Below are positions 1-11,398 of a DNA stretch of 64,000 nt, piece after piece. Each line of letters starts with the position of its first letter. Positions within the stretch are counted from its first letter, which is position 1. The stretch spans positions 9,980,339 to 10,044,338 of the forward strand of contig CAMGYJ010000002.1 of the NCBI GenBank assembly GCA_946122785.1, written 5' to 3'. The notes under the pieces are model-generated. The model made no database searches. It worked only from the letters and a program-made list of their open reading frames with translations, and had not been told where the DNA came from. The position numbers and the translations under genes are program-made. This DNA is from Linum tenue (lineage: Eukaryota > Streptophyta > Magnoliopsida > Malpighiales > Linaceae).

Positions 1-49
1 TGACCACAACGACGATGAGGCAGGATCCGGCGGGGACGCTGTTTCTGTT

Positions 50-213
50 ACACCAATATCAACAACGAATGGTCGGAGATTACTCAAAATCTCATCTCTC
101 CTTCCTTTTCCTCCCGCCCCACCACCGACAACAACAATAACAAGAATCAGATTTCTCCGTTGCCGAGCCCTTCCTCGTCGTCTTCCACTAATTGCTCTGC
201 TTTCGGTATATGA
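50..213 (+). pseudogene. Possible C-terminal coding remnant, unidentified
   Basis: A Ser/Asn/Pro-rich reading frame runs to a TGA at about 211-213, containing NEWSEITQNLISPS and ending PSPSSSSSTNCSAFGI. It has the low-complexity look of a transcription-factor tail. Upstream, a second frame is open from base 2 (DHNDDEAGSGGDAVSVTP), so a real gene would need a frameshift or an intron between them. I do not recognise a family and the window cuts off any 5' part. It could equally be untranslated sequence. Confidence 0.2.
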
Positions 214-373
214 AAATTGAAAAGCTGGGGAAAGGGTGTTTGAGACAGGGATGGCGCTAGCCTATTAGTAGGGGGTTTTAAAAACATTTTGTGCATCTAA
301 ATGTGTAAAGTAAGCACATTGATACAATTTTGGTTGGGTAAAAACTAAAAGCATTGTAGCCAGAGATTAGTTG

Positions 374-557
374 TTCGATCCACAATAATTTTTTGAAGCC
401 TGTGTTCTAGAACTTGACCAAGGCATATATCTATTAATTTTTCGATCCACCAGTATTTTCGAAACTTCGATCCACAATAATTTTTTGAAGCATGTGTTCT
501 AGAACTTGACCAAGGCATATATCTATTAATTTTTCGATCCACCAGTATTTTCGAAAC
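374..557. repeat. Two-copy 92-bp direct tandem repeat
   Basis: Positions 374-465 and 466-557 are the same 92-bp unit head to tail. Both begin ttcgatccacaataa and end tattttcgaaac; the only difference I see is gcctgtg versus gcatgtg. The near-identity suggests a recent local duplication. No coding role is evident. Confidence 0.9.
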
Positions 558-1954
558 TTAAATAAAAATGTTACTGATGACTTAATTACATTTTATTAAC
601 AAGAGAAGGTGTAATGTCTTTCACATAATAGTTGTTAGATTAATCAAATATGGTTATTAATTGAGGGTTGCTAATTGTCGCCATAATTTTATTATATTAT
701 CCTAATTCAAAAGTTAAAATTACCATCTTATCCTTTTTTAATGTTCACATGTTAAAACGGTTGATATTAAGACGATAATAGTAAACTTAAGCAGATAAAA
801 CGTAAGGTAAATAATTGCAACTAGGATTATTAGATTTCCAAATAATAATTTTGAGGTTTGTCTCCAAAACTTTGTGGTAAATTTTTCACCAAATTTTGCT
901 TTTTCGGGAAGTTTAAATTCCCCCCTTCCTCCGTAAGGAAAAAAAAACATTCAGCAAATATTTCCCCCTTCTTTTTCGAAGGCTCTTTTTTTTTTCTCAA
1001 CACCTACGTTGGGCGGTAAGTGAAGTGAGCCTAGTCCTTTTATTACGGGCTCTCCAAGCGTGAGCTCGACCCATTAAAATTACACACGCTTAATTAAAAC
1101 AGCTCTACAGCCCGTTATTTTAGCAAATCCATCAAATCGTCTTCTCGGAGTCGTCGAGTCGGAGTCGGACGGAGATTGAACATCGGCAGGGCAAGAAATA
1201 CTCGATCGATCATTCCTCTGCTCCGTTCCGTCAAAGGTCGATTTTGCTTTATTGAGGGTCTGTCACCTCTCACCCTACTCCGTTCCTGTCGCCGGACCTA
1301 TTTCAGGAGCTACTCCTTCCGGCAACTTCCCCGTCGGATTCGATAGAGTCTTCGTTGTCATTCCTCCTTGCATGTCGCCAATTCCATGTTCCTCCTCCAA
1401 GTTCCGCCGCAGCTCCCCAGATCTGATGATTCCGTGAATCAATCAATCAATGCAAGGCCGGAATGGATGCAGACGAGGGTTGGATGGATTGGAGATATCG
1501 AGATGGAGGTTTGTCGATCATGGAGCCGCGTCGGCGGCGCACTGGCATTCATCGGCCCCATAATTCTTCAAATAGGAAGAAACTAAGAATTGAGGAAATG
1601 AAAAAAATTTCCCTCCCATTGTTTTATTACTTTCACGGAGGAATCAATATGTATAATTGTGTGGAAGAACTGATTGTCTCTTTTGTGTGAGGGAGAAATA
1701 GAGAGGTTTATGTTGGTCTGAGGAAGAAGTGGGGTTCGTAGTGAGGGGAAAGAAACGGGGAAGAAGAGGGTTAAAGTTAGGGGTTTAATTGCAATTATCA
1801 ATAAGCTTAAATTATTTTAATAAATATAATATAGTTTATTAGCTAATACTTAATTTAAATTATTATAACCGTTAGATATATTTAACGGTTAAGATTAAAC
1901 AAAAAAGTGGGTGCGTTCAGTGTACCCAAAAAAGTGGGTGCACCGAAGTAGCCA

Positions 1955-1956
<2 letters not shown>
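558..1956. other. Gene-free AT-rich stretch
   Basis: No gene is recognised. About 1140-1440 is GC-richer and resembles a 5' leader or a captured exon (short frame at 1252-1437), but no conserved domain, convincing start or splice pattern supports a call. The rest is AT-rich. Confidence 0.5.

Positions 1957-1986
<30 letters not shown>
1957..1986. repeat. (AT)n microsatellite
   Basis: An uninterrupted AT dinucleotide run abuts the left end of the following MITE. The other end of that MITE (2359-2368) is also an AT run, so the element probably inserted into an AT microsatellite. Confidence 0.95.
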
Positions 1987-1988
<2 letters not shown>

Positions 1989-2358
1989 GGAGTTCTACGG
2001 TACCCAGGGTGAAATCCGGGGTACCGCATACCTTGAGTAAGAAAACGCTATCCAAAACTTGAATTGACTGATCTTTCTGACATGATACTATACTTTAACC
2101 CTTAAAGATCAAAATCTAGGTATTAATTAGAAATAATAATCGATGGTTATGATTCGTCCAAATATAGGCAAAAAAATCAATGTACCATCTTAGGGTTTGT
2201 TGTTTATGATTTAGATGTTTAGGACCTAGGGTTCACTCATTAAGGGTTATGGTATAGTATCACGCCGAAAATTTCTGCTAATTCGAGGTCTAGATAGTGT
2301 TTTCATACTCAACGTATGCGGTACCCCGAATTTCACCCGGGGTACCATAGAAGGCACC
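1987..2358. mobile_element. Long-TIR MITE, copy 1
   Basis: The ends are long imperfect inverted repeats of about 115 bp. The left end contains tacggtacccagggtgaaat and the inverted right end tatggtaccccgggtgaaat; both continue through ggggtaccgcatac and a gatactatac motif followed by taaccc. It is non-coding and about 372 bp, as expected of a miniature inverted-repeat element. Both flanks are AT repeat, so the target duplication cannot be read. It shares its inner motif with the next element. Confidence 0.85.
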
Positions 2359-2368
2359 ATATATATAT

Positions 2369-2750
2369 AGTACACCCGGGCGTACGCTAACCTAGCGTAC
2401 GCCCCATTGAGTTTTGCTATATAGATCATGAATTAATCTGAGTTTGAGGCATGATACTATACCCTAACCTCTAATGGGTGAATCCCAGTCCCTAATTTTC
2501 TAACCCAAACCATGAGGTTCGTTTAATCTTAAAATGAAAACCAATGAAAATTTCGACGAATCAGAATCGTTGATTTTCATTTTTAAGATTAAACGAATCT
2601 CATGCTTTGGGTTAGTGAATTGGGGACTGGGATTCACTCATTAGGGGTTAGGGTATAGTATCATGTTCCAAACTCCGATTAATTCTTTGTCTAAATAGCA
2701 AAACTCAATGAGCGTACGGTAGGCTAGCGTACGCCCCGACGTACGCTATA
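2369..2750. mobile_element. Fold-back MITE, copy 2 of a related family
   Basis: Nearly the whole 380 bp is one imperfect palindrome. Each arm of about 170 bp carries gcgtacgct blocks, cattgagttttgctat, catgatactataccctaacc and tgaatcccagtcc, and the arms meet near cgaatcagaatcgttgat. Transcription would give a long hairpin RNA. The catgatactata...aaccc block is shared with the MITE ending 10 bp to the left, so the two are relatives inserted side by side or nested. Confidence 0.85.
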
Positions 2751-5489
2751 ACAACACAAAAGATCCCTCGTAAACAAACAAAATCATCTTCATACATTAG
2801 TTGCAGATAACGTGTGTGAAGGAATCTAAAGTTAGTAACAGAGTTAATATATATGAATTAAGTTCAGAATCAAAACTAAAAAAAAAGAGTGATCGACAAA
2901 ATGAAGAACATTCTCACTTTACAAAAAATGTACAAATGCAAGAAGATATAGGCTGAAGATTAACCATGGACAGTGACAATCGATCATCACCATTAGCCTG
3001 ACAAACCAAACCATACTAGTATCCTGGCTTAATAGCCACCACAGAAAATTAATGAGGAAGTCCAGCTATGCCATACTGTTGAGCATTAACCATCACATAT
3101 CTGGTACTCTATTATTAAAAAAACCAGAAGAACATGTTTTTCCTTAAACGGTATATTTTTTTTGATAATGGTGATGAACTTGAATAAAAAAAGAGAAGTC
3201 CTTAAACGGTATATATATATATGGAACTGTAAGTAACCAAGCTAATCACACGAAAAGCAATCTATTACCCAAAACTTCTAGGCGATGCCTAGAAATATGT
3301 CATTAGGCAATTGGACTATAATCGTTTAGTGATGTCCAGGACTCCAGGGGATGAGAAAATTTGAGATAGTTCACCAACCCCTTATAAATTTTATTAGTTC
3401 TCTTATTTTATACACTAAAGCATGAATCAAGTGATTAAGAAGAGACCAACACTACAATTAACAAAAAAGAAAGGAAAAAAGCAGAGAAGAATCCTTATAC
3501 CATGGAGACTGGAGTTACCCAAAGACCGAGTCAACAATCAGAAAATAGCAAACTTCTCTACCTTTAAGTCTAAGATCAACCCCTGCTATTCACTCATCGT
3601 GATTACCAGCACCACCTTTTTGAAGGTGAAAAAAAGGACTGCAAATAAAACATCAAACCCAGATATTAAAAGAAGAGAAACAAAGGACATCGTTAGAGAG
3701 GGAATAAATCGTGAAAACAAAACCGCACCATGGAAAAAATCATTGGTACAATCGTTGCAAATGTAGACATAGAGAAGAGAAAAATACATGCAATCTAAAT
3801 GAACAAAGTATATGAATCCAAGAATTTCCAGAGTTCTCTCTCGAGTTTTGAAGCCAGCAATATGATCGCTCTGAACTCCGCCTGGCTCCAAAAAAGACAT
3901 GAGACATGAAACAGAACCACAAAGAGGTGGAGGAATAAATCAGGGCTCACAACAACTCATATGAGCAAACCAAACCTAAAACACAAAGAAACAAAGAAAA
4001 ATACAAAGAGAAAGCATGACCTATTATTACACAAAAGCATCAGGGATCTTTCACATCTCTGTAGTCAGCGTGTTTTTCCCATCGTTCCAATCCTATGGGT
4101 CTCATTCCTTTCTCGGAGAGACCATAGACTATGTATAAACCTGTAAAAAGTATCAAACAAACACTTTGAGAAGAAAGAGAGAACAAACCCACTTAAGATC
4201 AGAAAAACAATTTCATCTGAAGAGGGGGGGGGGGAATAATCACCTTAAAGCAAAATTTTCACAGGCGCTTACCTCATCTACCAAACGGCGGTCGCAGCAA
4301 TGGCACCGGAGATGCAACCTCCTGGAATACCCTTTAGATGCACAGACGACCATCCACTTGAATCCGCTATTCAGTTTCTCACCATGGAGGTAGTCAGCGA
4401 TGAAGATACAACACCCAACAGTCTCTTCTTTTGGATAGTTCTGACCGATCTTCCCAATTTCCTCTCTGATCCCGGTGGTCGCCGGAAATAATCTGATGTG
4501 AGAAGGGGGTGAGAACTGATAATAGTTTCATGTGGAGAAATCCAAAAGAGATGGGTGACGGATCTCATAAAGAGCGAAAAGAAATGGGATGAGTAACACT
4601 CTATTCATAAAGGGCAGAAAAGGGGGGGAAAGAAAGTTAACGAGGGAAAGTTGGAATATCGATACACTTTCCCCCGTTTCCGAAATTTCGCACAGTGTCA
4701 AAGGGGAGGGAAAAGGGAGGACTAGTCACTGTTCAACTCAACCCTCAAAATTGGAGAGAAAAGGAGAGAAACCATTTTGGACATAGTTTAATTGATTCTT
4801 TATTGGGCTCTCCTCTGTCCTCTTTCCTCTCTCATCTCGTCTTCTTTATCCCCCCACAAGGAAGAACAACTGAACCAAGAAAAAGAAAACAGAGCACTTT
4901 TGCTTGATCTTTGCCATTCTGTCCTTCCATCGGCCAAAAAATCAATCTCCCAAAATAGATTGATGCGCTAACCTTCATCTTCTTTGATCTACTTCCCAAT
5001 TCTCCACCTAACCAGGACCATAAAACACGAACAAAAGCTCAATTAAAAACAACAAAAACACACCCAAAAAGAAAATGCATGTCACGATCTGACCTGGATT
5101 GAGACTCTTCCAATTTCTATCATGTAGGCGACGAGGACAGCGGCGGCCTTCTCCTATCTTCTTCCCGTCCGAAACCTCACCTAAAATCCAAAAATCCAAA
5201 TCGAAATCTGAAAATCGAAGATTGCTACATGCAAGCTCACTTACCTCCATAGATCAGACCGTCGTCGTCACCGTCGGGTCTCATGGTCGGCGGTGAAAGA
5301 AGAAAGGAAGAAAAAAAAAAGTAATCAGCTTCCCTCTGTTTTTCAGAAAATAATACGGGTAGAGGAGAGGGACACACGATCTAGGAGAAGAGGGGAAACT
5401 TGATTTCAGATTTCTTTTTCCTGGAGATGTTAATTGAAAAAGAAGAATGATGAGAAGAGGGTGGGTTTAGATCGATTTTTTAGGGGACA
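2751..5489. other. No recognised gene; weak exon-like frame on minus strand
   Basis: No gene is identified. On the minus strand, roughly 4527 down to 4240, an open frame of about 90 codons (containing GQNYPKEETVGCCIFIADYL and CHCCDRRLVDE) ends beside a possible donor, and at 5285-5248 a short ATG frame (MRPDGDDDGLIYG) ends at GTAAGT. They could be exons of an unrecognised minus-strand gene or leader, but no homology backs this. Short homopolymers occur (G run near 4226-4234). Confidence 0.3.
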
Positions 5490-5498
5490 AAGAAGATG

Positions 5499-7034
5499 GG
5501 GTAAATTGCAAGGTTGGTCACTGAGATTACAAAAAAGGTTCATGTTTAGTCACTATAAATATTTAATTCCATTTGTGGTCACTAGGTTTAATAAAACAGT
5601 CCAAATTTGGTCACTCTCTGTTAGTTTCCGTCCGTCTCCGTTAACTAAGTCCGTTATTTGCTGACGTGGCTAACAGAATAGTCTAGTCAGCCTAATTTAA
5701 CCCGAAAATGATGAAACCCGACCCGCCATGTAACCTTGTCCAACCTAACCCTTGAACCAGTTTGCCCTATGAACCGACCCACTCAAACAAAATAACTTTT
5801 ATCCCATTTTTATTTCCGTATCAGAAATCCATCTTCTCTATTTTTTGTTCATTTTTCTTCCCCATATCTGATGCCATAACACCCAAAAAAGCCCCAAAAT
5901 TCCAAATTCCTTTTTCCCAAACCCAATCCCGGCGAGAATCTCACCCACTTCATTTTGATAAACCTAACGTCGGCGACAATCTCGTCCACCGAATCCTGAC
6001 GACAATCCCATCTTTTCTTCTTCTTCATCGGTGGGGGGGTTTTGGGTTTCTTCAGCGGCGTACATAAATGTGAGGAGAGGCGTTGACCAGCCCATTGTTT
6101 TCGTTCTTCCCACTCTCTATCGTTGCCCTTCACTCAACAACCAGCTCTAGATCCATAACTACCGTCGAGCACCAGCCCCAAATCTCTCCAGCAGGTAGAT
6201 CTGAAATCTCGCTAATAAATGGCAATGAAGGCGACATCCTCCACAGCAACCAAGGACTGGAGCACGATTTTGGGTCATGTTATTCTTTTCTTCGCCTCTT
6301 TTGAAGCTTCCAAGAAACCCAAATCCCAAAATCATTCGATGTGTTAGTGATGATTCGCGGTATCAGGCTGGCGAACTTCCGACACTCTCCACCGCACGTC
6401 GAATCAAGATCCGACAATGATGTCTACGTACCAGATGCAGAGGTGAAAGGACGATGGGTGCTTCCTCTCTGGCTCAAAACATCAAATGGAACAAATCATT
6501 GCCGGAGTTGAGAGCAACGACATTCGATTCTTGCTGGTTTCTCGAGGAAAATGGCGTGGGAGCTCCGGGAAGTTTGTAGCATGCCAGCGAGTGCTCCACA
6601 AAGGCACCAGCGGCGAGCTCCTCAATGACCGATCGATCCAGCCGCACAAGCTGAAAGCAGAGCAGCAGATGATGCAGGGGAAGTCGGTGGCGAATCTGGA
6701 TCTTACAGTGGAGCTATTGCCGAAGAAATTGGCTGATTAGATGGGTTTTGGGTTGGGTTATGTGTTGGGTTATAATTTAGATGACGTGGCAGGTTTAGAT
6801 GATGTGGTGGGTCGGGTTTCAATTTTTCATGGTTGAAATTGGCTGATTAGGCGAGTCTGTTAGCAATGTCAGCAAAAAACTGACGGTGTTAACGGAGACG
6901 GACGGAGACTAACGGAGAGTGACTAAATTTGGACTGTTTTTCTAAATCTAGTGACCATGAATGGAATTAAATATTTTTAGTGACCAAAGATGAACCTTTT
7001 TTGTAATTCTAGTGACGAACCTTGCAATTTACTC
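5499..7034. mobile_element. Non-autonomous Mutator-like element (Pack-MULE)
   Basis: The ends are long terminal inverted repeats of about 145 bp (5499-5645 and 6890-7034). The left starts gggtaaattgcaagg; the inverted right starts gagtaaattgcaagg. Both continue through ggtcact, atggaattaaatattt-like and gactaacggagac-type blocks. It is flanked by an exact 9-bp direct duplication, aagaagatg, at 5490-5498 and 7035-7043; 9 bp is the hallmark of Mutator superfamily insertion. No transposase is visible. The interior carries a piece of a UDP-glycosyltransferase gene, making it a Pack-MULE. Confidence 0.92.
6456..6554 (+). pseudogene. Captured UDP-glycosyltransferase fragment (UGT87-like)
   Basis: The frame reads GCFLSGSKHQMEQI then IAGVESNDIRFLLVSRGKW. 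This matches the plant UGT87-type segment SxGSFLS...QMxEIxxGx...GVRFLWVxRG, which lies just before the PSPG sugar-donor motif. The ATG at 6486 falls inside this segment and opens a frame to 6740, but the PSPG box (WCxQ...HCGWNS) does not follow, so residues after RGKW come from something else. This is a transposon-carried exon piece, not a working enzyme. The subfamily is inferred from memory. Confidence 0.6.
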
Positions 7035-7043
7035 AAGAAGATG

Positions 7044-8640
7044 TGAGCATTTTGAAGAGAGGTAAAAGATGAGAGAAGGGAGAGAGAAGAGTAGTGGGTT
7101 TGGGGTTTTATTTTCTTTCCTTATGGTTAAATGGTTTTGATTAATTAAAATATTATATTAATACTTAAAGTAGGGTTTTTATTAATTTGGTGTTTAGTGA
7201 TTTGAGTGTAACTTAGGTTGACTAATTTTTAATTGATTCAAATGGGTAAATTTCAAATGATCTATTTTCATACGTCTTAAAAATGTATCTTATCGACAAT
7301 TCGACTGGAAAAATCTCCTATTGTAGTCTAAACCAATAGGTGGTTTAAATAATATAAAACACATAAGCTTTGGTTACAATTTCGGCACAAAAATATCCTA
7401 CCAAACAAGATAGATGATTTACCTCATACGTAACGTTGTTTTGCACGATACATAACACTGTTGTATGAGATATAAAAACTTGTTACGCTCCTCTTACAAT
7501 TTATGTATCTGTAATTTGTTGTATGTTTATATATTTAGTTGCTATGTTATTACTCAATAAATTAGTTAACAAAATTTTAGTGTAAACAAATTTGATCCAC
7601 ATTACATAATTAATGTAAATAGTATATACACATAATTAAATTATTTAACTATTCTATCATCAATAAAATATAATACATATCACAATTTCCAATCTACTTT
7701 TTCCCTCCCACTTTCCCTTCCACTTTCCTCCATTAAACAACATTTTCTTTCCAATTCCCTCTAATTTCCCTCCCTTCCAAATTTAACCTCCCCTCCAAAT
7801 TTTCCTACCCTCCCCTCCTTTTCCTCCCTTCCTTCATGACCAGGAATGAGGCATGAGGGATAGGTAGAATATGTGCTGGAGAAAAAGAGTTGTTGTGATA
7901 TTTTTTGCCTTCCTTGATACCTCCACCCAATGACACACGCTCTCCTCTCTCTGCAACGCCTACATCAATCAAGGGGGGATCACCCTTTCCCAAAATGGCG
8001 GTTGAAGTCCCTATGCCTGAAAACATCCATCAGCAACCCTATCTGACCCAAGGGATGCACGCCAAAAGCATCGGCAAAGGAAAAAAAGAAAAAAAAGGGT
8101 TGATTTCCAACTTCCAAGAACAGATATCTGAGCCCTAATTCAAAGCAACCCAAAGTAACCGAGAGAGAGCTGTCAGATACTTCCCAACAGCATCAAGAGT
8201 GCTTTTGGCCTTACCGGGAGCTGGCAATTGATTTGTGACCAACGCGAGTTTCCACGTAGAGGGTTTCGCGTCAGACCCCAACGCCTACACAGATATCAAG
8301 AAAATGGAAAACAGAGGTCTCGTCGACAGTTCAAAGGGAGAGGGAAGGAAAATCCGGGCCCACATCAGAGCAACAACCAATAAGAACTCAGTGAATAGTA
8401 ATTCTGAGTCACAATGAATAGGAAAAACAGTCTGAATGTACAGTAATTGGTGTTTTGAGCTATTATACTTTTAATTAATATGTATTCGCTTTATAGTTAA
8501 TGCCTGTGAGAAGATTGAAATCCAATTAGCTTCCTTATTTTCTTTCTTTCATTGTTATTTCTTTGGTTCTGATTCAAGTTTGTATTACTTTGCGAGAACC
8601 TATCACATAAATTATTTCAGTACGTAACATTGTCGTTTTA
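7044..8640. other. No recognised gene
   Basis: AT-rich sequence to about 7680, then a pyrimidine-rich tract (7690-7840) and a GC-richer stretch with short frames on both strands (7805-8138, 8235-8417) that match no family I know. They may be relics of a captured or decayed gene. Confidence 0.4.
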
Positions 8641-8653
8641 GGATTAATGAAGA

Positions 8654-9720
8654 ATGGGTGCTACGGCGGAAGAGAAGGAATCGGAGAAACCCAAAATGAG
8701 TCACCATGATCGTGATCACGCTGCTGTGGAAGAACAAGATACGGTCGACACTCGACAGAGTGAACATGATTGATCATCTTCCCGAGCAAATTCTCTTCCA
8801 CATTCTCCCTTTCTCGACACCAAGTCCCTTGTCCGAACCAGCGTCCTGTGCAAAAGATGGAAGACCTTGTGGAAAGCCACCCCTGCTCTCAATTTCTCTT
8901 GCTGCGATGAGCCGAGTCGCAGAGTACACGTAGAAAAGCTTCTTCTGTCTCTCAGCTCCGATCAAAAGAAGTCTCTCAGGCTGGTCAGGTCGTGGTTCCA
9001 TGGTTCATCTGCGTTTCCTAGCTTCAGTTCATTGACAACTTTGGAACTGAGGGAGTGCTCTTTCTACAGTTCTTATGCCAATCCAACGACAAGAACAGGT
9101 TCTGCAATTGTTCCTAGTTTGAAGCGCTTGAAGCTGCTCCGTTGCAAGGCGGTGGATCTCATAATAGTGTCACTGCCCCAGGTGTTGGACCTGGAGATTT
9201 GGAATCCATACATTACATCTGGCCGAGTTTCAGGGTCGAGAAATTGTGGACTCGAAAGGTCGAATCGTTTAAGTCGGGTCACCTCGAAGACCTGTATGGT
9301 CGGGGAGAAGGTTAGATTGGATTGAGCCGGGGACAGTAACGTTGGGAAGATGGAGAGGCTGGATCGTGCATTCATGTCCTTGTTCTGTGGCCTGCACAAT
9401 GCAAAGTCTCTTAGCTTGTATTTTGACAAGGTACGTAGGTACCCGAATTTGGGAAAATGCAAGCAATGCTTGATTTTTTAAATTCTAACTCCTAACATAG
9501 ATTCTCCCTTCAGTGCATTGAAAATCTTGAGGATTCAAAATCCACGAGGATTGTTGAGTATGAGCTATCAAGTGATATGTTATCGTCTTGAAGAAAAACC
9601 GATAGTCGCATCACCAAAATTTGTTGGGGCAAAAAGGGTTTTGCATATTAATCAAGTATGTGACAAATTGTGTCTTATGTTGCATGCGTCATTGTTACAC
9701 AAAATATTAGGTAGTTAAAG
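8654..9720 (+). pseudogene. Frameshifted F-box/LRR (FBD-type) gene
   Basis: An N-terminal F-box is recognisable from 8766 (MIDHLPEQILFHILPF), with downstream text in a different frame matching the usual continuation (leading to KRWKTLWKATPALNF). LRR-like text follows (SFSSLTTLELRECSF, PSLKRLKLLRCKAVDL, LPQVLDLEIWN), then LDRAFMSLFCGLHNAKSLSL near 9356-9430 in yet another frame, and a donor-like CAAG|GTACGT. Plant F-box/LRR/FBD proteins are substrate adaptors of SCF ubiquitin ligases. At least two reading-frame breaks (about 8814 and about 9240-9330) and no FBD domain mean it is almost certainly dead. The ATG at 8654 opens a different frame that stops at 8771. Confidence 0.7.
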
Positions 9721-9747
9721 GTTATAGATTGGGATTGGTTGACACGT

Positions 9748-10461
9748 GGGTAATTAGCATAAATGGTCACAAACCTTTGCACTTAGTACAAAACAGTCAC
9801 AAACCTTTAATTTGTAACCATTTGATAACAAAACTTTTTTACTTAGAACAAAACGGTCACAAATTAAACAGTGTGGCCATTTCATACCAGTTCAAACTTT
9901 TGTTACCGTGTCGTTGCAAATTAGACTTTTGGTGACCGTTTTTGTACAAATTAAGTTCAAAAGTTTGAACGCTCAATCACCGTTACAATTCACTCTAGTT
10001 GTATGGTGGTTTTGTTAATGTATGTGAATGATATTATGTTGTTTAGGATGACAATGAGAGAATTCAATGGCTCACAAACGGGTTCCAGACTGCTTTTTAG
10101 TTGAAAAACTATGTCTACTTTCTTACTTTCTTGGTATCGAAATTGAAAGGTCAACTGAGGGCATTCTTATTCGGCAAAGCAAATATGTCGATGAACACAT
10201 GACCTGACGTCTTATATGTCGTTCAAGTGGTTAGTGTCATATACTTAACGAACAAACTACCCGACCTCAAAACATGACCAACATTTAATTTGTAACGATT
10301 CGGTAACAAACCTTTGCACTTAAAACAAAACAGTCATAAATTAAATAGCGGTGACCATTTTATACAATTTCAAAGTTTTGTTACGGTATTGTTACAAATT
10401 AAAGGTTTGTGACCATTTTGTACTAAGTGCAAAGATTTGTTACCATTTATGCTAATTACCC
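9748..10461. mobile_element. Mutator-like element carrying a copia fragment
   Basis: Long terminal inverted repeats of about 190 bp begin gggtaattagcataaatggt on the left; the right end is its inverse. Both contain repeated taatttgtaac and ggtcac blocks. The element is flanked by an exact direct duplication, gttgacacgt, at 9738-9747 and 10462-10471 (10 bp; 9 bp if the TIR begins one base earlier), consistent with Mutator-type insertion. No transposase gene is visible. Confidence 0.88.
10021..10213 (+). pseudogene. Ty1/copia reverse-transcriptase fragment inside MULE
   Basis: Translation gives YVNDIM, matching the RT catalytic YVDDI box with Asp changed to Asn. After a frame break, LSYFLGIEIERSTEG and ILIRQSKYVDEHMT follow and end at a stop; this matches the conserved copia segment LKYFLGIEVxxSxxGIxLxQxKY. 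The fragment covers only part of the RT domain and lies between the two inverted repeats, so it was carried by, or inserted into, the MULE. Confidence 0.8.
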
Positions 10462-10471
10462 GTTGACACGT

Positions 10472-11285
10472 CTCTTGCCAACAAAACGAAGTGGTCTTGA
10501 AAAACATCCATTTACTAAAATTCAAACATTGCATTAAAAATATATGACATTTATCTCTCACGATCAATTCATCCTCTTTTCAACATATTTGGTAATGATG
10601 GATTGAAGGTGTGCATTATGATTTTGTAGCACGCATGGATGTCATTTCCTGAATCACATTTCCATCAATGAGCCATTGTACAGATGATATTAAGCGGCTT
10701 TGAACAACTGTGTTCTCCAAATTTTGCGTCATTTTTTTGCTTGTGATTGTTATCATATGTTTTTGTCAGTGTTAATTTAGTCTGTTGAATCTCTATTCCT
10801 TCCTTCCGAACCCGATTTAGATTGATCGAATTATTTTCACATCGGATCATGAACACAAAATCTTATTGAAAAAAAAAACTAGAATACAAGGTGTAAATTA
10901 AACCGTCTGCTAAGTTGTTTGTTATCGCTGGTAATGTGGCAAACCACAGCTCAATTATGTGTTGTTGTTTTAGTTCGTCGTGGTTGCATAAAATTAATCA
11001 AAGAGCTTATGACCAAATGACCAATTCGATGGTTGAAGCGAGTTTACAATCTGTGATCAACTGATCATAGAAAGGTCAACTCACATTAATTACTAAAAGA
11101 TTGTCCCTCTCTCATTAGGAATCCACCACGCCCACAATAATAACTAAACCCATGGACCAGCTTTTTTGGGTCAGGGAAACAAGAGCAAGCTCACAGAGAG
11201 AGCCCAGCCCACTAAACTCCCCAAAGGACATAACCGTAAATGCGCGGTCAAACTCATTGACTTCCCCATTTCTTAAACCCTCTTC
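10472..11285. other. No recognised gene
   Basis: AT-rich intergenic DNA. The last 150 bases become GC-richer and form the upstream region of the isoflavone-reductase-like stub (CCATGGACCA, AGCCCAGCCCACT). Confidence 0.5.
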
Positions 11286-11300
11286 TACGGCTATTTATAC
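11286..11300 (+). promoter_or_regulatory. Probable TATA box of IFR-like/HISN7 region
   Basis: The sequence cggctatttatacgc lies about 105 bp upstream of the ATG at 11399 in a normal position for a plant core promoter. It may now drive HISN7 as well, because only 136 bp separate IFR exon 2 from the HISN7 start. Confidence 0.5.
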
Positions 11301-11398
11301 GCCCTCCTCTCTCCGAACAAAAAGCACAGAAGCAGAGCATTGCGATATCAGCAAATTCAGCTTTAAGGAAATCCGATCAAGTCGCCGGAAAGAAGCCA

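Noticed and set aside
8654..8773. ATG at 8654 as the F-box protein start
   Set aside because: That frame stops at 8771 before the F-box; the F-box is in another frame starting at 8766.
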